A stretch of DNA of 64,000 nucleotides from Antribacter gilvus (GTDB lineage: Bacteria; Actinomycetota; Actinomycetes; Actinomycetales; Cellulomonadaceae), in contig NZ_QXTH01000002.1 of assembly GCF_003946865.1 (NCBI RefSeq), positions 186,001-250,000 on the forward strand, in the 5' to 3' direction. Every line of letters starts with the position of its first letter. The stretch's first letter is position 1. The notes under the pieces were generated by a model. It worked only from the letters and a program-made list of their open reading frames with translations. It made no database searches and was not told where the DNA came from. The translations under genes were made by a program, and so were the position numbers. This document shows positions 1-9,216 of the stretch, in pieces.

Positions 1-1075
<1,075 letters not shown>

Positions 1076-1148
1076 TCACGCGCTCCACGTGTCACGATGT
1101 GATTTCCGCCCTAGCGGCGGGGGCCAACACGTGGTGAACTGGTCCCAT

Positions 1149-1252
1149 CGGAGCCCGTTGGTGGGGTTGCCGGGACCAGCCGGAACTGGGAAACCAGATC
1201 CCTCCATCCTCGAGGTGGAGTGCGGCCCCCGGAATCCCTCCAACGGGCTCCG
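1149..1252. repeat. 13-bp inverted repeat enclosing 78 nt
   Basis: CGGAGCCCGTTGG at 1149-1161 is exactly complementary to 1240-1252. The enclosed stretch contains a further near-palindrome (CTCCATCCTCGAGGTGGAG, about 1203-1221). It lies just past the stop of the DUF3800 gene, between that gene and the broken reductase, so a transcription terminator or a small structured RNA is plausible. The function is not determined. Confidence 0.45.
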
Positions 1253-1258
1253 GTGTTG

Positions 1259-2089
1259 CTAGGAGTGGAGTTCAGGCCACCAGACGCGATCACACAAGAA
1301 CGCAGACTGCCCGTAGACCTTGATCCCGAACCCCAAGAGCCTGCCGTCGGTGCTTCGCCGGATCTGGTGACGGTGCTGGAGAAGCATCTCGGCGCACAGC
1401 ATGTCCTGAGCATCCCCGACGAGCGCAGCCCGGAACATGCCCAGGTAGATGTCCGCCAGCTGGATCCCGTCGTACTCGTCCGTGCCATGCCACTTAGGCG
1501 GCCAGTACAGGTGCTCCCAGGGCACGGACCCCTGGTCGCGATCCCGGGTGCCGCTCAAGTACGCCTGGCTTCGCGCATGGTCCATACCCTTGACCGCACC
1601 AAGGCGGACTCGAGCTACTCGCGCTCCGCCCGTCGAGCCGCGCGTCTCGTGGGCGACGCGTTCCAAGAGCAGCCACGTCATCCAGTGGTAGAACATCTCG
1701 CCGTCGGCGCGCATAGCAGCACTGGCGCGAAGCGTCGGCTTGTGTGCGACGACATAGATCACCCGCAGGTCCGGGATTGCTGCAACCAGGTCTGATGCAA
1801 GGCGTCTCCGCAGAACGCGCTTTGCGCCAAAGTGCTCGGTCCAATGGAGCGGCTTGTTCGTCCCGATCTCCTGTCTAAGACCTCCGATGACGACCCGGAC
1901 GTGAGCAGCAGATTCCCACGGGACCAAGACCGCCCCCATCGCGAACCAGTCGCTCGACGTCGTCGAGAATCCTCGGTCACCACTCTCGTCGACGTAGACC
2001 TCGACCTGGGGGAGGCTGGCAAGCTCACCTGGCGTGAACGGAGGGATGACGCTCGAGGGGGACGAGGTCGCAGCACCAACGAGATCCAT
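1259..2089 (-). CDS. DUF3800 domain protein
   Basis: A 276-residue protein with the DUF3800 signature: VYVDESGDRGF near the N-terminus and a C-terminal QLADIYLGMF segment. Acidic residues in such positions are thought to form an RNase H-like active site in this family, but the biochemical function is not established. I use the ATG at 2089, because the open frame to 2257 upstream reads through the hairpin at 2196-2233 and looks non-coding. DUF3800 genes are often found in accessory regions. This one sits just outside the left attachment repeat of the island. Confidence 0.7.
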   Translation of the reverse strand: MDLVGAATSSPSSVIPPFTPGELASLPQVEVYVDESGDRGFSTTSSDWFAMGAVLVPWESAAHVRVVIGGLRQEIGTNKPLHWTEHFGAKRVLRRRLASDLVAAIPDLRVIYVVAHKPTLRASAAMRADGEMFYHWMTWLLLERVAHETRGSTGGARVARVRLGAVKGMDHARSQAYLSGTRDRDQGSVPWEHLYWPPKWHGTDEYDGIQLADIYLGMFRAALVGDAQDMLCAEMLLQHRHQIRRSTDGRLLGFGIKVYGQSAFLCDRVWWPELHS

Positions 2090-2195
2090 ACCTGAGCCAC
2101 GCTCCGTCTTGTCAGACGCGTCGACGCGACGCGGGTAAACATCGTCTCCTAGATAGAGGAGATCGGCATTGCAGCGAGCGGGAGGTTGCTGACGC

Positions 2196-2233
2196 CGCAG
2201 GGGTCGTGTCCCGGAAAGAACACGACCCCTGCG
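2196..2233. terminator. perfect 14-bp hairpin, probable ancestral nrdF terminator
   Basis: The 14-base arms at 2196-2209 and 2220-2233 pair perfectly (core GCAGGGGTCGTGT / ACACGACCCCTGC) around a 10-nt loop. It lies about 30 nt beyond the left attachment repeat. In an uninterrupted chromosome this would place it about 30 nt after the nrdF stop on the nrdF strand. I infer it was the nrdF terminator before the island inserted. No U-run follows, as is common in actinobacteria. Confidence 0.65.
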
Positions 2234-2262
2234 TCGCCGATGGTGCCCTGTTAGCACTCCAG

Positions 2263-2278
2263 GATCAGAAGTCCCAGT
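2263..2278. repeat. left attachment repeat (att core copy)
   Basis: GATCAGAAGTCCCAGT is an exact 16-bp copy of 25561-25576, which forms the last codons and stop of nrdF. On the minus strand this copy still reads WDF-stop, preceded by foreign sequence (PPGKY instead of EDDD). It marks the outer end of the integrated island. Confidence 0.8.
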
Positions 2279-2623
2279 ACTTGCCCGGAGGGTTTGGGAG
2301 GGGCGGAATCCTGCGGATTCGCGGTCTCGCCGTGGGCGGCGTGCCCTCTGCGTGCCACTTGCACTGGGCGCGGTCCGACTAGTTGCTGCCGACCTGAACT
2401 CGCGGCATCAGGTTACGCTTCAGCCGCCGTCTGCACCCGTCAAGCATCGATCGTCCGGCCGGGAGAGCTCGGAATGCGGGTCCCGTTGGTTCTGGGTTTA
2501 GCATCGGGGGCGTTCCACCTGGGTGCCGTACGGCGGCGACGACGTTCGTACAACCCGATCCGTCTCCATGAGCGTGGTACCGACAACGACCTCGCGAGAC
2601 CCCAACCACATCACAGGTCGACG
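2279..2623. other. gene-free stretch inside left end of island
   Basis: About 345 nt between the left attachment repeat and the end of the GT4 gene. Short open frames exist on both strands, but none has a convincing start, family resemblance or actinobacterial codon pattern. I see no clear hairpin or repeat. Confidence 0.5.
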
Positions 2624-3823
2624 TCACGCGTCTATGGATACCGACGCCAGAACCTGACTCAGTGGCCCGACGAGCGCCTCCCAGGAGTAGGTAGACCGCA
2701 CCAACCCGAAGGCGTTGCGGCGGCGCCTCAGATCCTCCGACGGCTCAGCGATGATCTGGCGAAGGGCGGACACATACGAGTCAATGTCCTCGGCCTCCAG
2801 ATAGTGGACACCAGGATCTGCGGCGATCCCCTCCATCCCCTTCGCCGTCGATATCACCGGGCACCCAGCCGCGAACGCCTCGAGCACCTTTAGCCGGGTG
2901 CCCCCGCCGCAATCGAGGGGTACCAGGAGCACCGAGTCCTTGAACAATGGCCGGGCGTCGGCGACGTTCGCGATCAGTTCCACCGGGCTGACCGAAGCCG
3001 CCTTGGTGAGTTGTTCGGGCGGGCGTCGGCCAGCCACCTGAACGCGCATACTGGGGAATTCCTCCGCGATCGCGGGGCCGATCCCTTCGATGATCTCCAG
3101 TGCAGCCCGGGTGTTTGGAAAGTAGTCCAGGACACCCAGGAAGAAGCAGGAGCTGGGTGTGAAGTGGTGCTCCTGCGGCATGCTGGCCGGCACGACGACC
3201 GCATTCGGCACCACCTCCACGCGACGCTCTCCGTATCGCCGGATGAAGCGTTGAAGGTCCACCGCAGACGGCACTGTAACCGCGTCAGCCGACTCGACCA
3301 TGAACCGCTCGACACCTTCCATTCCGGTCCACTCATCGGCGTCATCCGCGCGCAGCAACGAGTAATCTGGATGGGCCATGATCTCCTGCTCCAAATCGGC
3401 CTCAGCATTATGAAAGTCGATCAATAGCGGTGCGTCGGAGTGCTCTCGGACGGCCCGGATATACTGGTGTGTCGGAACGTGGCTGAGCATCACCGCCGCG
3501 TACTTGGAGCCGTCCAGTAACTGGCCAAGCGCGACCTCAGCGATGCCGCAATACGGCCACGGGCGTTCAGGGTTGCAGGGATCGGTGCCCGACTGAACGC
3601 ATCGGTTGCCGCAACCCTTCAGCTCTCGAAGATCGGCAATTGACAGGACGTCGGCCGGGAACAACCGGCGTAACGCAGAGACCAATCCGGCCTGCCGGAG
3701 TTCGGCTCCACCCTCGGCAACTCCCTCGTCGTAGCGCGCCAACAGAATCAGAAGGCGTGGGCCGTCTTCCGCTCGCGGATCCTGGCGGAGCACCTTATCG
3801 AAGCCGAACGGTTTGGATTTCAT
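2624..3823 (-). CDS. GT4-family glycosyltransferase
   Basis: About 399 residues with a GT-B fold pattern. The C-terminal half has the retaining GT4 donor-site region (LLVPLDCGGGTRLKVLEAFAAGCPVIST, around residues 300-330) with the conserved acidic/Glu position before AFAAG. The N-terminal half has a glycine-rich stretch (EGGAELR) and an unusual cysteine cluster (CGNRC, then two more Cys before residue 95). It should transfer a sugar from a nucleotide donor to an unknown acceptor in the cytoplasm. It is the last gene of the nine-gene minus-strand cluster. A TTG at 3829 would overlap the preceding stop; I prefer the ATG at 3823. Confidence 0.8.
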   Translation of the reverse strand: MKSKPFGFDKVLRQDPRAEDGPRLLILLARYDEGVAEGGAELRQAGLVSALRRLFPADVLSIADLRELKGCGNRCVQSGTDPCNPERPWPYCGIAEVALGQLLDGSKYAAVMLSHVPTHQYIRAVREHSDAPLLIDFHNAEADLEQEIMAHPDYSLLRADDADEWTGMEGVERFMVESADAVTVPSAVDLQRFIRRYGERRVEVVPNAVVVPASMPQEHHFTPSSCFFLGVLDYFPNTRAALEIIEGIGPAIAEEFPSMRVQVAGRRPPEQLTKAASVSPVELIANVADARPLFKDSVLLVPLDCGGGTRLKVLEAFAAGCPVISTAKGMEGIAADPGVHYLEAEDIDSYVSALRQIIAEPSEDLRRRRNAFGLVRSTYSWEALVGPLSQVLASVSIDA

Positions 3824-3825
3824 GC

Positions 3826-4650
3826 TCAATGATTCACCCCATTGGTATCAGTTTTACTCCACGATTTCTGATTGGCTGCGAGCCATTGACCTACCGAAAG
3901 CGCCGATTCGAACGCCGACAGTTGGGGGTCGATCGACACGCCAATCGCTATCCCGCGGCCAACGGTGTCCAGCATTGGGAAATCGTTATATCGGTCACCG
4001 AAGGCGACCGCCGTACGTGGGTCGATCCCGGCAAAGTCGAGATCGCGATGAACCGCGTGACCCTTGGAGGCGCTTGGGGCCATCACCTCGACCGGCCCAC
4101 CCTCGCTTGGCCGACAGGAATAGGTGACGGTCACCCCCGGGTCGACGGCCTCCGCGACGCGAGCGAGTTCGCGGGCATTGAGCACCGCGCTGCGGCAGAG
4201 CAATTTGGTCACAAGGCTGCGATAGCCGAACAGATCATCAATGCCACCGCAAAGGGCGGCCGGGTCTGTGTCGGTCGCGGGCCACCAGGCATACTTGGGC
4301 TCGTGACCAAATGTATTCTCGAATTCCGTTGCAAACACCACCGTGGGATCAATGGCCCGCAGCTTCACTGCGAAGCGCAGGCCCCGATCGGCGTCAAGTG
4401 GAGCGACGATGTTCAACTGGCCAGCAGTGAAGCAAGACGCGCCGTTTGACGTGAAGATCGTCGTAAACAGCGGCCACAGCTCAGCGGGCATATCCCATAG
4501 GCAGCGCGAAGGGCGGCCGGTGATCAGCAAGGTCCGGATGCCTTGAGCTCGCACAGCGCGGAGCATGTCGACGTCCTCCGACAGGACGACGTTACCGGTT
4601 CTCACGAGTGTGCCGTCCAGGTCGCAGACAACCGCGTTGATGACCCTCAC
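3826..4650 (-). CDS. HAD-superfamily (Cof/SPP-type) phosphatase
   Basis: 274 residues from a GTG at 4650 that overlaps the upstream stop (GTGA). HAD motif I is DLDGTLV near the N-terminus, motif II LLITGRPS, then a conserved Lys in SKGHAV and motif IV VAFGDRYNDFPML. These are typical of class IIB phosphatases acting on sugar phosphates. Inside a glycosyltransferase cluster a sugar-phosphate or glycosyl-phosphate substrate is likely; the exact one cannot be read from the sequence. Confidence 0.8.
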   Translation of the reverse strand: MRVINAVVCDLDGTLVRTGNVVLSEDVDMLRAVRAQGIRTLLITGRPSRCLWDMPAELWPLFTTIFTSNGASCFTAGQLNIVAPLDADRGLRFAVKLRAIDPTVVFATEFENTFGHEPKYAWWPATDTDPAALCGGIDDLFGYRSLVTKLLCRSAVLNARELARVAEAVDPGVTVTYSCRPSEGGPVEVMAPSASKGHAVHRDLDFAGIDPRTAVAFGDRYNDFPMLDTVGRGIAIGVSIDPQLSAFESALSVGQWLAANQKSWSKTDTNGVNH

Positions 4651-5486
4651 GCTTTGTGCTCCTTTTGAAGGGTGGCCGCGCGCCCGATGCACAGGACCGC
4701 GCCTCGCACAGTGCCGTACAACGCGGCGCCGACCGCACCGTGACGCAATCCCAAGGCCAAGACCTTGCATGCCTTGCGCAACTCATGTGCGAAAGACAAC
4801 CGTGGCAAAACTCCGAGGCGTTCGCCCATTGCTTGACCGGTGCCGTATGCCCACACGCTGCGAAGGTCGTCCCGCAGGCTGAGCGGCTTATGCCATATCA
4901 CCGCGTCCGGCGCAGCACAGACCGGGATACCGGCCCGGCGCCGTCTGAGCTCGAAGTCTCGATCTTCGCGCCATGCAAGCCGGGAATCGAAGTGGTAACC
5001 GCCCATCTGTCCCACCACCTCGATCCGGTAGAGCAGTGGCGGGCTGTAGGCGCTCACTTTGTGGGTTAGCACGGGGTCCTCGGTAAGTCGGCGCGCGCTG
5101 GCCACCAACCGCGAAACGGCGTTGTTAGATTCGAAGCACACCCTGCCCTTGACCACATCAGCGTCGGCGCTCCTGGCCATCAGGCGAGAGATCGCGCCGG
5201 GTTCAAAAACACAGTCCGAGTCCATCAGGACAATCCACGGCGTACTGACATGGTCGATCGCGTGGTTGTATGCCCCACCGATTCCCTTGCCGGCGCGGCT
5301 GAGCACCGCGATCCGGGGCGTGGCTTGGGCGTACCTGCGCAGCGCATCGAGGAACCAGGGCGGCGAGCCGTTGGCCGACACGATCACGCGGCACGGCAGG
5401 TCAATGGACGCCAAGCACCGGAAGATCAGCGGATCGTCGCACACGGGAATCACAACGGTTATCCGTTCGGTGTCGGCCGCCCTCAT
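4647..5486 (-). CDS. GT2-family glycosyltransferase
   Basis: 279 residues of a GT-A fold. The N-terminal ITVVIPVCDDP begins the nucleotide-sugar binding domain, GKGIGGAYNHAI follows, and WIVLMDSDC (about residue 90) supplies the metal-binding D-x-D. The WREDRDFELRRRRAG segment (about residue 185) matches the acceptor/catalytic ED region of GT2 enzymes. The C-terminus is amphipathic without clear membrane spans. The ATG at 5486 overlaps the nucleoside hydrolase stop, which indicates translational coupling. Donor and acceptor are unknown. Confidence 0.8.
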   Translation of the reverse strand: MRAADTERITVVIPVCDDPLIFRCLASIDLPCRVIVSANGSPPWFLDALRRYAQATPRIAVLSRAGKGIGGAYNHAIDHVSTPWIVLMDSDCVFEPGAISRLMARSADADVVKGRVCFESNNAVSRLVASARRLTEDPVLTHKVSAYSPPLLYRIEVVGQMGGYHFDSRLAWREDRDFELRRRRAGIPVCAAPDAVIWHKPLSLRDDLRSVWAYGTGQAMGERLGVLPRLSFAHELRKACKVLALGLRHGAVGAALYGTVRGAVLCIGRAATLQKEHKA

Positions 5487-6406
5487 GAGACAGCCTCTTC
5501 GAAGCGCAGGACGATCGCACTGGCATCCACGGCCGTCACTACGTCATGCACGTCGAAACCAGTTGCGAACTTGATAGAACCGCGCCGGGCCAGCTCCGTC
5601 TGCACAGTGAGCCGACCCTGCCCGACGGTGGCCGAAACGGATCCGTCGAGCAGGACCGCCGCGACCACGTCCCAAATCGGTTCCCGATCCCGTGCGGCTC
5701 CTCGCGGCGATCGGCTCTCAAGATCGTCGAGTGCTTTGCCGAAGGGCGTCGGCGCCCGCCGAATCCTCTCGACCTCGGCAATCCCCAGCCGTGGTTCTAC
5801 GGTCACGTCGAGGGGCACAACCGTGACCCGTGCCCAGGCCGATCCCAGGCACACCCGCAGCGCGTCCGGGTCGGCGAACGCGTTGAACTCGGCCACGCCG
5901 GTCACGTTGCCGGTGTGGAGGGCTCCGCCCGAGAACCACAGGTGGTGTCGACTGAGCACGGCGGAGTCGAGCATCGCCACCGCCCGCGCAATATTCGTGA
6001 CCGGGCCGAGCGCCAGTACGTCGCACGCCGGTGAGGCTTCTAGAAACGCGGCGAGTTCCGCCGCAGCAGGACCATCGTCGGGTGATTCCCCCCAGAAGGG
6101 ATCGTTGGCGACGTTGAGCGAGGCGAGATAGATGTCAGCGGGCAACGACGTGATCGCCTTGCGCAGTTCCTCCCGCTGTTGATCGTCCCAACGCAGTGGT
6201 CGCTCGGCGCCCACTGCCACCGGAATGCTGTGACCGAGCGCATGGGTGAGTTCACGCGCTACTCTGGCCGACACTCGCGCCGTGGAGTTGCCGAACACCG
6301 TCGTGATCAGGCTAGGCACTCGGCCAGCGCCAACGAGGTAATAGAGCGCGAAGGCATCGTCGTTGAGTTCGGTGGCATCGGTGTCAACCACCAGGTCACG
6401 CACCAT
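5483..6406 (-). CDS. inosine/uridine-preferring nucleoside hydrolase family protein
   Basis: 307 residues of the IunH/Rih fold. The calcium-binding N-terminal motif appears as DTDATELNDDAFAL, where the family usually has DxDPGxDDA. The paired acidic residues are kept, but the loop is altered and slightly longer. VLALGPVTNIARA (about residue 130) is the conserved second motif. Members cleave the N-glycosidic bond of nucleosides. In this cluster it could release a ribosyl group or process a nucleoside-linked intermediate. It overlaps both neighbours, so it belongs to the operon. Confidence 0.75.
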   Translation of the reverse strand: MVRDLVVDTDATELNDDAFALYYLVGAGRVPSLITTVFGNSTARVSARVARELTHALGHSIPVAVGAERPLRWDDQQREELRKAITSLPADIYLASLNVANDPFWGESPDDGPAAAELAAFLEASPACDVLALGPVTNIARAVAMLDSAVLSRHHLWFSGGALHTGNVTGVAEFNAFADPDALRVCLGSAWARVTVVPLDVTVEPRLGIAEVERIRRAPTPFGKALDDLESRSPRGAARDREPIWDVVAAVLLDGSVSATVGQGRLTVQTELARRGSIKFATGFDVHDVVTAVDASAIVLRFEEAVS

Positions 6407-6920
6407 TCGCGCCTCCCATCGTCAGCCAGTACTCAAGCGCCTGTGAGTAGCCCCGACCAAGGGGTGCCAGTGCCTCGACTGCCTGCCGTGGCGGCAGAGT
6501 GGTTACCAAGACAACTTGCTCGGCGCCCGGTGGATTGGTTGGCGGACTCACGAACTCTCCATGCACACTGCCCCACAGCCAGGACTTCAGTGGAAAAGGG
6601 CAATGTGGCCGATAACGCATTGAGTGATAGGACACGCCGCAGTGCGCGGCGAACCAGTTTGGCTCCCCGTCCACCCTGAAGCCGGCCTCCTCGAGTAACT
6701 CCCGACGTAAGCACCCGTCGACGGTCTCCCCGGGCTCCCGCGTACCGCCGGGCAGAAAGATCCCGCCCTCTGCCTGCGCGCAGACGACCACGCGGTCGTC
6801 CACCAGTGCGATGGCCCGAACGCTCTGCACGATTTCGTCAGGTGGGCGCTGATCCGTGAACCGCACGACAGTCTGCGCCCAGTCCCAGTCCTCCAGGAAT
6901 CCATGCATGGCGGCTACCAC
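6396..6920 (-). CDS. Nudix hydrolase
   Basis: The 174-residue protein contains the complete Nudix box G-x5-E-x7-REUxEExGU as GGTREPGETV...RRELLEEAGF (about residues 55-77). Family members hydrolyse nucleoside diphosphates linked to another moiety, for instance NDP-sugars or damaged nucleotides. A GTG at 6920 overlaps the end of the deacetylase gene; an ATG at 6908 is the alternative. Its presence among glycosyltransferases suggests an NDP-sugar or nucleotide intermediate as substrate (inference). Confidence 0.8.
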   Translation of the reverse strand: MVAAMHGFLEDWDWAQTVVRFTDQRPPDEIVQSVRAIALVDDRVVVCAQAEGGIFLPGGTREPGETVDGCLRRELLEEAGFRVDGEPNWFAAHCGVSYHSMRYRPHCPFPLKSWLWGSVHGEFVSPPTNPPGAEQVVLVTTLPPRQAVEALAPLGRGYSQALEYWLTMGGANGA

Positions 6921-7632
6921 AGCCGATCGGGCCTGAAGGACAAGGCCAAGCTCGTCCGGTACGTGATGAACGACTCCGCATAAGAAACACCGACGGCGGC
7001 ACCACGCAATGCGTCAGACCGTTCGATCGAGCTCATTGATCGCAAATGAGGCTCCGGCTTGACCTGCCGGTGATAGCACTCGATGGCGGCCTGCTTCGAG
7101 CTGTAGTGCGCGGTCACGTCAACCGAACAGGTCGCAGGCTCCAGTTCCGAGCTCCATGAGTCCTCCGGGCATTGATACCCGAGAACCACGGGCGGTGAAT
7201 AATGGCCGGTTCCGCGGTTACGACACGCAGCAAACGCGGCCTGATGCACGATCTTGTGGTCTTGATGGAAGGCGCCACGGGCGGGCAACAGAACAACCTG
7301 AGGCCGGACCCGGTCGATGGCGATCGGTGAATCCTCCTCCAGAAACGCAACTAGTTCGCGAGATCAGAGTGCAGTACGCTTTGGTAGTCGGCTTTCTCGT
7401 ACATGACATGATGGTCGGCCACGCCGAGCTTCTTGCAGGCTCGGGACAACTCCTCGCCGCGTTCGGCCGGCAGGATTACTGTGTCGGGCCCGCCTGTATT
7501 GATCGAGTGCTGCGCGATTACCTGAACAAAGACATCCACACCTGACGCCGCTAGTGCGGCTACTGTACCGCCACAGCCAAAGGTCTCATCGTCAGGATGA
7601 GGTGCGACGACGAGCGCGCTAGCTCTGGTCAT
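6914..7632 (-). pseudogene. PIG-L/LmbE-type deacetylase with a frameshift
   Basis: The start (ATG at 7632, overlapping the ATP-grasp stop) and first 93 codons give VVAPHPDDETFGCGG, the zinc-binding PHPDDE motif of PIG-L N-acetylglucosamine deacetylases. The frame ends in TAG at 7353-7351. The rest of the protein continues at once in another frame as VAFLEEDSPIAID and the second metal motif GAFHQDH. The change amounts to one missing base (or two extra) near 7352. The two parts together have the usual family length of about 240 residues. Either the gene is freshly broken or the base call is wrong. An intact enzyme would deacetylate an amino-sugar glycoside. Confidence 0.8.
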
Positions 7633-8630
7633 AGTCCCTTGCTCCCTAGAACTGTCGGCAATGCAAGTACCACGTAACTGAGCGGCCGGATCAACCTGAT
7701 GTCGGAGCGTGGACGTCGGCCGGGCACACCGTCTGGGATTCGCCGGTCACCGGTAGTAAGCATTGAGAGGTATATTTCAACTAGGTGGCTGGAGCCCCAA
7801 GTCGCCGCCGCACATCCGCCCCCAAAGCGCACATTCACCTCGGTGAAGCGGACTCCGTCCCACTCCAAGAACCCCTGGACACAGGAAGGCCCCCGGACAT
7901 CCAGTGCCTGCACGAGGTCAGCTACCGAATTCGTAAGCTGGTCGTCATGGAATGTCTCGCTGACGGTCGACATGCCCGCCCGTGTCCGCAACCGCTTGCG
8001 GAGTACCACCATCGGCGAGCCCGATCCGGTGTAGAGACAATCGGCCGAAAACTCCTGTCCGACCAGCACCTCCTGGATCAGCCCGTCCGGGTTGCGGGCC
8101 ATCCACGCGTCCAACTCCAGGCGGGACAAACAGAGCACAGCATCGGTTCCGCCGCTGCCAACTCGCCGCTTTACAAAAATGCCGGAGCTCGGGAAATCCC
8201 GGCACACGTCACCATAGTCAAGAATCCTCGGTGTTCTGAATCCTCCGATGCGAGCCACCCGCTCCGTGAACGAGAACTTATCCAGACAGATGTTCACCGT
8301 GGATGTGTCCGGCGTCCACACGGTCAACCCCGCCAGCGCGATGGCCTCCGATTCGGAAGCGGCATAGCGGACCTCAGCGTCGGTGTTGAGGCTGACCACC
8401 GTTGTGCCAAACGCCGCGGCCGCCTCGGCAAGCACGTTGAGATAGCCGCGCCCCTCCGCAGCAAGGGGCACGACCGACGCCCGGTCCGGTCGCATCAGGA
8501 GCGCGGGACACAGCGGATCTGCATCAGTCCAGAGCACCTCGTATCCGTACTGCTCGGCTTGGAGAGCCACGGCGTAGCCCGAGGCACCGCCGGTGCCGGT
8601 AACGACGATTCGCCCGCGCTCGCTACTCAC
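7629..8630 (-). CDS. ATP-grasp family ligase
   Basis: 333 residues, GTG start at 8630. The N-terminal VVTGTGGASGYAVALQAEQ is a Rossmann-like pre-ATP-grasp segment. The ATP-grasp core follows: a lysine in GIFVKRRVGSGG (about residues 150-160), LIQEVLVGQEFSADCLY, and the metal-binding FTEVNVRFGGG near residue 270. The layout is like carbamoyl-phosphate-synthase-type ATP-grasp proteins that join a carboxylate to an amine through an acyl phosphate. In this cluster it is the best candidate for attaching an amino acid or other acid to an amino sugar. Confidence 0.8.
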   Translation of the reverse strand: MSSERGRIVVTGTGGASGYAVALQAEQYGYEVLWTDADPLCPALLMRPDRASVVPLAAEGRGYLNVLAEAAAAFGTTVVSLNTDAEVRYAASESEAIALAGLTVWTPDTSTVNICLDKFSFTERVARIGGFRTPRILDYGDVCRDFPSSGIFVKRRVGSGGTDAVLCLSRLELDAWMARNPDGLIQEVLVGQEFSADCLYTGSGSPMVVLRKRLRTRAGMSTVSETFHDDQLTNSVADLVQALDVRGPSCVQGFLEWDGVRFTEVNVRFGGGCAAATWGSSHLVEIYLSMLTTGDRRIPDGVPGRRPRSDIRLIRPLSYVVLALPTVLGSKGL

Positions 8631-9216
8631 GCCAATCGCCTTCTTCGACGATTTTCATGACCCGTTGCCGGTATGTGTGATCCGCGTCCTCACGAGGATT
8701 ATTGACAAGGCAGCCCTCGTCTAGAAAGAAGCGCACACCACGGCCCATCTCTTGTCCGCGCCGCGTGTGATTGTCCAGGGCCCAGTCCGGAATAAATGGG
8801 CGACGATCCTCTTCGTCCATGGCATGCACCAGCCACATGCACAGTTCGTCAGTTGTGCGATCCTTTGGCGCCTGACATAGGTAACGCACCGCATGGGCCA
8901 GGTAGACCCAACCGTCTCCAGACTCTCTATCCTGACGGAGACATTGTGTACGCAGAGTTTCGACTATGACTGGGGCGGCGAACAGATCGTCAGTGACATC
9001 TGAACAGGCGATCGTTGTGAGCCGATCCCATAAGTGGTAAGTTAATTCTTCGCTCGTCGCGAACATCTCCCGGGCGACAAGTGCGGCCACATCGAGATTA
9101 CCTCGACGAATGTACTTCTGCAGCGCAGAAATGAGTTCATCGCACGGTATACCGTGCAAGCTGGTGGTACTTGCCCAGGGGTCGTTCTGCCATCTGTTAA
9201 CCGGAATCGGAATCAC
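8623..9216 (-). CDS. stand-alone RarA/MgsA C-terminal-like protein
   Basis: 197 residues from a GTG at 9216, overlapping the GT32 stop as GTGA. The central segment (SALQKYIRRGNLDVAALVAR, then YHLWDRLTTIACSDV) resembles the helical C-terminal domain of RarA/MgsA/WRNIP1 AAA+ proteins, where paired helices precede an IA-S-D-V/I motif. The AAA+ ATPase domain is absent. Its role in a glycosylation cluster is not obvious; a protein-protein scaffold is one possibility. Codon use is less G+C-rich than in the rest of the genome. Confidence 0.55.
   Translation of the reverse strand: MIPIPVNRWQNDPWASTTSLHGIPCDELISALQKYIRRGNLDVAALVAREMFATSEELTYHLWDRLTTIACSDVTDDLFAAPVIVETLRTQCLRQDRESGDGWVYLAHAVRYLCQAPKDRTTDELCMWLVHAMDEEDRRPFIPDWALDNHTRRGQEMGRGVRFFLDEGCLVNNPREDADHTYRQRVMKIVEEGDWRE

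Noticed and set aside
2265-2320. C-terminus of a second reductase or transposase gene (reads PPGKYWDF-stop)
   Set aside because: The WDF-stop part is the 16-bp attachment repeat copied from nrdF; the preceding codons are island sequence without coding character.
2294-2893. Plus-strand open frame of 199 codons at left end of island
   Set aside because: Its second half is antisense to the GT4 gene, the first half lacks any recognisable domain, and no ribosome site is evident.
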